Below are positions 63,340-64,000 of a stretch of DNA of 64,000 nucleotides, piece after piece (the first letter of the stretch is position 1; the number at the start of each line of letters is the position of its first letter). The DNA lies in assembly GCF_026151205.1 (NCBI RefSeq), contig NC_087072.1, positions 24,827,799 to 24,891,798 of the forward strand. The letters run 5' to 3'. The position numbers and the translations under genes were made by a program. The DNA is from Bolinopsis microptera (lineage: Eukaryota > Ctenophora > Tentaculata > Lobata > Bolinopsidae). The notes under the pieces were generated by a model. The model worked only from the letters and a program-made list of their open reading frames with translations, ran no database searches and was not told the DNA's origin.

Positions 63340-63584
63340 AACGAAAAGTTTTCAATGAAACGAAAAGTTTTATTTTACATTCCTTTAATCATAAATAAAA
63401 TAAGAGCTTAAACCACGAATTAGTTAGCTAGAAGTAAACTTGAGGAAATATTTTTGGTGATTGTATATATAATTATTTAAAAAACTTTATTTGGTTGTTA
63501 GTATTTTTATTATGGTACCTAAGTGGTTGAATTTAGTGAGACAAGGTCAGTTTCTCTATTATCTTAGAAAAATTTCTACTTTAC
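63340..63584. other. Flank after the LINE break
   Basis: AT-rich; begins with the second copy of the TCAATGAAACGAAAAGTTT duplication. No gene. Confidence 0.4.
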
Positions 63585-63726
63585 AGTAGGCAATGCTGAG
63601 TGGCAGGAATGAGGGACCAAAACGCTTGGGGCTAACAATGGCCCATTTACAAACCACTTCAGACATGGCAATGATGTCATTTATGCTTAATTCGTCTGAA
63701 ACTGACCCTACTGCACTTGTAACATT
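63585..63726 (-). CDS. Candidate unassigned exon
   Basis: A 142-bp minus-strand stretch lies between an acceptor (TTTTTATAG) and a donor (GTAAAG), with one frame open throughout (VSDELSINDIIAMSEVVCKW; IVSPKRFGPSFLPLS). The composition looks protein-like against AT-rich surroundings. It does not match the expected upstream part of UPF0598 proteins. It may be a transposon fragment. Confidence 0.3.
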
Positions 63727-64000
63727 CTATAAAAATCTCTTCTAAAATAGGTATAAAAATGCATAACTCAAAACACACAAACAAAATGTTTATAATCCTT
63801 ATATAATAAATTTCTATAGAACTTTTAAATTTCTATAAAACTAATAAACCTATATATATTCATTTTGCACCCAGAGAAAGATGTGATCACAGAGGTAGTT
63901 TCGATATTATGTTCATGACAAGGTATGGGGCTGCTGCAAGTTATATTTTGCTAAGATATTACCGCTTTTTCAAGCTTAAGTAATCTAGGCAAGGTCAATT
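63727..64000. other. Right edge
   Basis: AT-rich, no feature supported. Confidence 0.3.

Overview
This is nuclear DNA from an animal, most likely a non-vertebrate. Genes have short GT-AG introns and the background is AT-rich. Protein-coding content includes a class A GPCR, an NRF-6-type membrane acyltransferase, an LRR gene, a UPF0598 (C8orf82-like) gene and an amplified BTB family. Ty1/copia, CR1/L2-like and R1/jockey-like retrotransposons fill much of the rest. I cannot name the phylum from sequence alone.

Layout. 0-9 kb: 3' part of a GPCR (+), an LRR fragment, the acyltransferase (-), a nested hairpin element (4.07-6.19 kb), a hAT remnant, and a small secreted Cys-rich peptide gene broken by a MITE. 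An imperfect inverted repeat has its arms at 1.43-2.0 and 8.4-9.02 kb. 9-14.5 kb: a multi-exon LRR gene (-). 14.9-54.8 kb: a tandem array of BTB-protein genes, all on the minus strand. There are nine copies (seven intact, two broken) plus two tail remnants. The array is interrupted by a 6.4-kb foldback element with 2,755-bp mirror-image arms (16,988-23,378), a complete copia element with matching LTRs (25,861-32,336), a NERD-nuclease/SF1-helicase-like gene (47.5-49.9 kb) and a 5'-truncated CR1/L2-like LINE (50.0-52.7 kb). 56.5-63.3 kb: the 3' exons of a C8orf82-like gene (-), with an R1/jockey-like LINE directly upstream of its exons and probably inside its intron. The LINE has 162-bp repeats ahead of ORF1, overlapping ORFs and a missing 3' end.

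The most interesting parts are the BTB array and the foldback. The BTB segment is almost identical between paralogues whose remaining sequence is strongly diverged, and the tract edges coincide with the domain. The C-terminal domain has a variable window. Two copies are broken, one by a single-base deletion and one by a 40-nt insertion that looks templated by a replication switch. With the nuclease-helicase gene, this resembles a rapidly evolving recognition/defence family, but that role is inference only. The foldback carries the same C2H2 gene in both arms. Its insertion point can be read against empty paralogous spacers, giving a 6-bp target duplication.
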